A stretch of 16,076 nt of DNA from Chloroflexota bacterium (lineage in GTDB: Bacteria; Chloroflexota; Anaerolineae; Caldilineales; Caldilineaceae): the NCBI GenBank assembly GCA_003577005.1, contig QEUW01000219.1, positions 1 through 16,076 on the forward strand. Direction: 5' to 3'. Below, in pieces: positions 14,884 to 16,076 of this stretch (the first letter of the stretch is position 1; each line of letters starts with the position of its first letter). The translations under genes and the position numbers were made by a program. The notes beneath the pieces are model-generated. The model worked only from the letters and a program-made list of their open reading frames with translations. It did not search any database and had not been told where the DNA came from.

Positions 14884-16076
14884 ATGGGCGTCATGCTCGA
14901 CCCCAACGAGGTGCGCGAACTGCCGGTGGTGATCAAGCCGCAGGGGCCAGCGGTGGTGGGCAGCATCTTTGGCGTCGATGTGCAGGCGTCGAGCCAGCGC
15001 AAACTGGTCAACGACCTGGACCCGAATGACATCCACATCGAGTTCAAGCCGCTGGGTGGGGTGCGCGTCGAGGCGCGCGTGCTCGAACGGCCCCAGATCG
15101 AATGCAAGGCCACCGACCACGGCGAAATCCTGGTGCAAGGCAAGCTGAGTTCGCCAAACTGGGAGAAGTTCTACGACGAGAAGAACCCGCCCCAGGTGAT
15201 GATCCAGGGTGTGGACGAGAATCGCAACTTCATCACCCGCCAGCCGGCGTGGAGTGCTGTACAGGTCAGCCAGGATGGATCGTTCGAGGGCTTTATCTAC
15301 TCACGCGAGCCCGACATCAAAGAGGCGCTCTGCCTCTTCGCTGGCACCGACAAGCTGGCCTCGGCGAGCAGTGGCTTTGTGCCGGTATTGGAGCCCAATC
15401 AGCCGCCGCCCCAATGCACCGAACTCTTCAGCCCGACGCAGATCCCGGCACCAGGCCTGATCAACTTTGATGACCTGCCCGACGCCACCGTGATCAAGGA
15501 TCACTACGGCCCGACGCATGGCGTCTTCTTCGAGGAAAGTGCGGCGGCCAGGGCGCTGACGGTGGCCGACGCAACCGGGCTGCCGCTCTCGCACTCGCGA
15601 CCCAACACGGCTCGGAACGATGCGGCCAACCCATCCACCACGCCCATGCTGATCCGCTTCGACTCGCTCAAGACGCACGTGGGCCTCTACATGGGCAATG
15701 GCGCGGTCGGTGCAGCGATCCCCGGCACGCTGAGCGCCTACGACAGCGCCGGCAATCTGATCTGCCAGGTGACCAACAGCCCCGTACCCTTTAACGTGGC
15801 CGAATTCATCGGCGTCCACGACACGGCCGGTCGCATCTCCAGTGTCACGCTTGATTATGGTCAGGCCGGTAACGCCGAAGTGATCGACGACTTCTATTTT
15901 GCACCGTTTGTGCCATCGGGCCCAACACCGACACCGACCGATACACCGGAACCGTCGCCGACGCCGACCGAAACGCCGATGCCCCCATCGCCGACGCCGA
16001 CTAATACGCCCATCGTGCGCAACCCGGTCATCGCCGCACCGTATCTGCCGGTGAAGGAGATCATCGCGCTGCCGCC
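14884..16076 (+). CDS. C-terminal part of the M6-like secreted protein, partial, runs off window
   Basis: I translated this frame by hand and found no stop from 14875 to the last base, so the gene continues beyond the window. ATG 14884 is only the first Met in the frame; no ribosome site precedes it, and the protein is best read as the continuation of the M6-like product after an indel at 14874. Content in order: a beta-rich segment with no recognised family (PNEVRELPVVIKPQGPAVVG onward, CLFAGTDKLA in the middle), then a jelly-roll-like domain from about 15460 (LINFDDLPDATVI to VIDDFYFAPF), then a Pro/Thr linker (15922-16011), then NPVIAAPYLPV. The composition (few Lys, many Asp, Asn and Pro) and the linker indicate an exported, multi-domain surface protein. 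Confidence 0.6.
   Translation, partial: MGVMLDPNEVRELPVVIKPQGPAVVGSIFGVDVQASSQRKLVNDLDPNDIHIEFKPLGGVRVEARVLERPQIECKATDHGEILVQGKLSSPNWEKFYDEKNPPQVMIQGVDENRNFITRQPAWSAVQVSQDGSFEGFIYSREPDIKEALCLFAGTDKLASASSGFVPVLEPNQPPPQCTELFSPTQIPAPGLINFDDLPDATVIKDHYGPTHGVFFEESAAARALTVADATGLPLSHSRPNTARNDAANPSTTPMLIRFDSLKTHVGLYMGNGAVGAAIPGTLSAYDSAGNLICQVTNSPVPFNVAEFIGVHDTAGRISSVTLDYGQAGNAEVIDDFYFAPFVPSGPTPTPTDTPEPSPTPTETPMPPSPTPTNTPIVRNPVIAAPYLPVKEIIALP
15922..16011 (+). repeat. Pro/Thr-rich linker repeat
   Basis: About 30 codons of PT, DTP, ETP and NTP units (from PTPTPTDTPEP to PTPTNTP) made of repeating ccg/acg/acc codons. It is a flexible spacer of the type common in exported Chloroflexota proteins and separates the jelly-roll-like domain from the C-terminal part. 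Confidence 0.7.

Noticed and set aside
14079..15143. Minus-strand open frame of 354 codons opposite the M6-like gene and its continuation
   Set aside because: It is explained by GC-rich codons of the plus-strand protein and shows no recognisable domain.
15922..16011. Pro/Thr codon repeats as a CRISPR-like or satellite array
   Set aside because: The repeat unit is a codon-level PT/TP pattern inside an open frame, with no spacers; it is a protein linker.

Overview
The window is high-GC bacterial DNA that probably comes from a Chloroflexota (Anaerolineae/Caldilineae-type) bacterium. This placement is an inference. It rests on the large secreted proteases with Pro/Thr-rich linkers (PTPT/ETP/NTP repeats), the 'LFLPVV' type C-terminal tail, and the presence of an AGGAGG Shine-Dalgarno. 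No rRNA, tRNA, CRISPR array or transposase gene was seen.

Layout. (1) Positions 1-1312 hold the 3' part of a gingipain-like (C25) secreted cysteine protease gene, broken by one frameshift near 597 and closed by two stem-loops at 1355-1422. (2) Positions 1467-12570 are a defence-type block on the + strand. It contains a promoter (TTGCCG-17-TACAAT), a 1375-residue SNF2-type helicase with C-terminal DUF3883 and TOPRIM-like domains, a HicA/HicB toxin-antitoxin pair with its own promoter and overlapping palindrome, a 1015-residue DUF1156 DNA methyltransferase, and a 959-residue DUF499 ATPase translationally coupled to the methyltransferase. (3) Positions 12571-12976 show no recognisable gene but contain a compound inverted repeat. 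(4) From 12977 to the window end lies a second secreted protease gene (M6/immune-inhibitor-A-like, HEIGH motif). It is interrupted by two apparent frameshifts, and its last open part runs off the window.

How it fits together. The COG0553-type helicase, the DUF1156 methyltransferase (COG1743 type) and the DUF499/PglY-BrxC-like ATPase are the set I recall from type 3 BREX and from less-studied BREX/DISARM-like DNA-modification loci. Here no PglZ phosphatase, BrxA/BrxF, BrxL or DISARM DrmA/B/C gene is present. The inferred model is as follows. The methyltransferase marks host DNA. The ATPase and the helicase sense or translocate on unmodified invading DNA. The helicase C-terminus, with a possible PD-(D/E)xK-like site in DUF3883 and a TOPRIM site, may supply the nuclease. 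HicAB, placed between helicase and methyltransferase, may act as an addiction or abortive-infection layer that stabilises the island.

The defence genes are intact, while both flanking protease genes carry indels. The central part of the methyltransferase gene is much lower in GC than its own ends, which suggests a mosaic origin.
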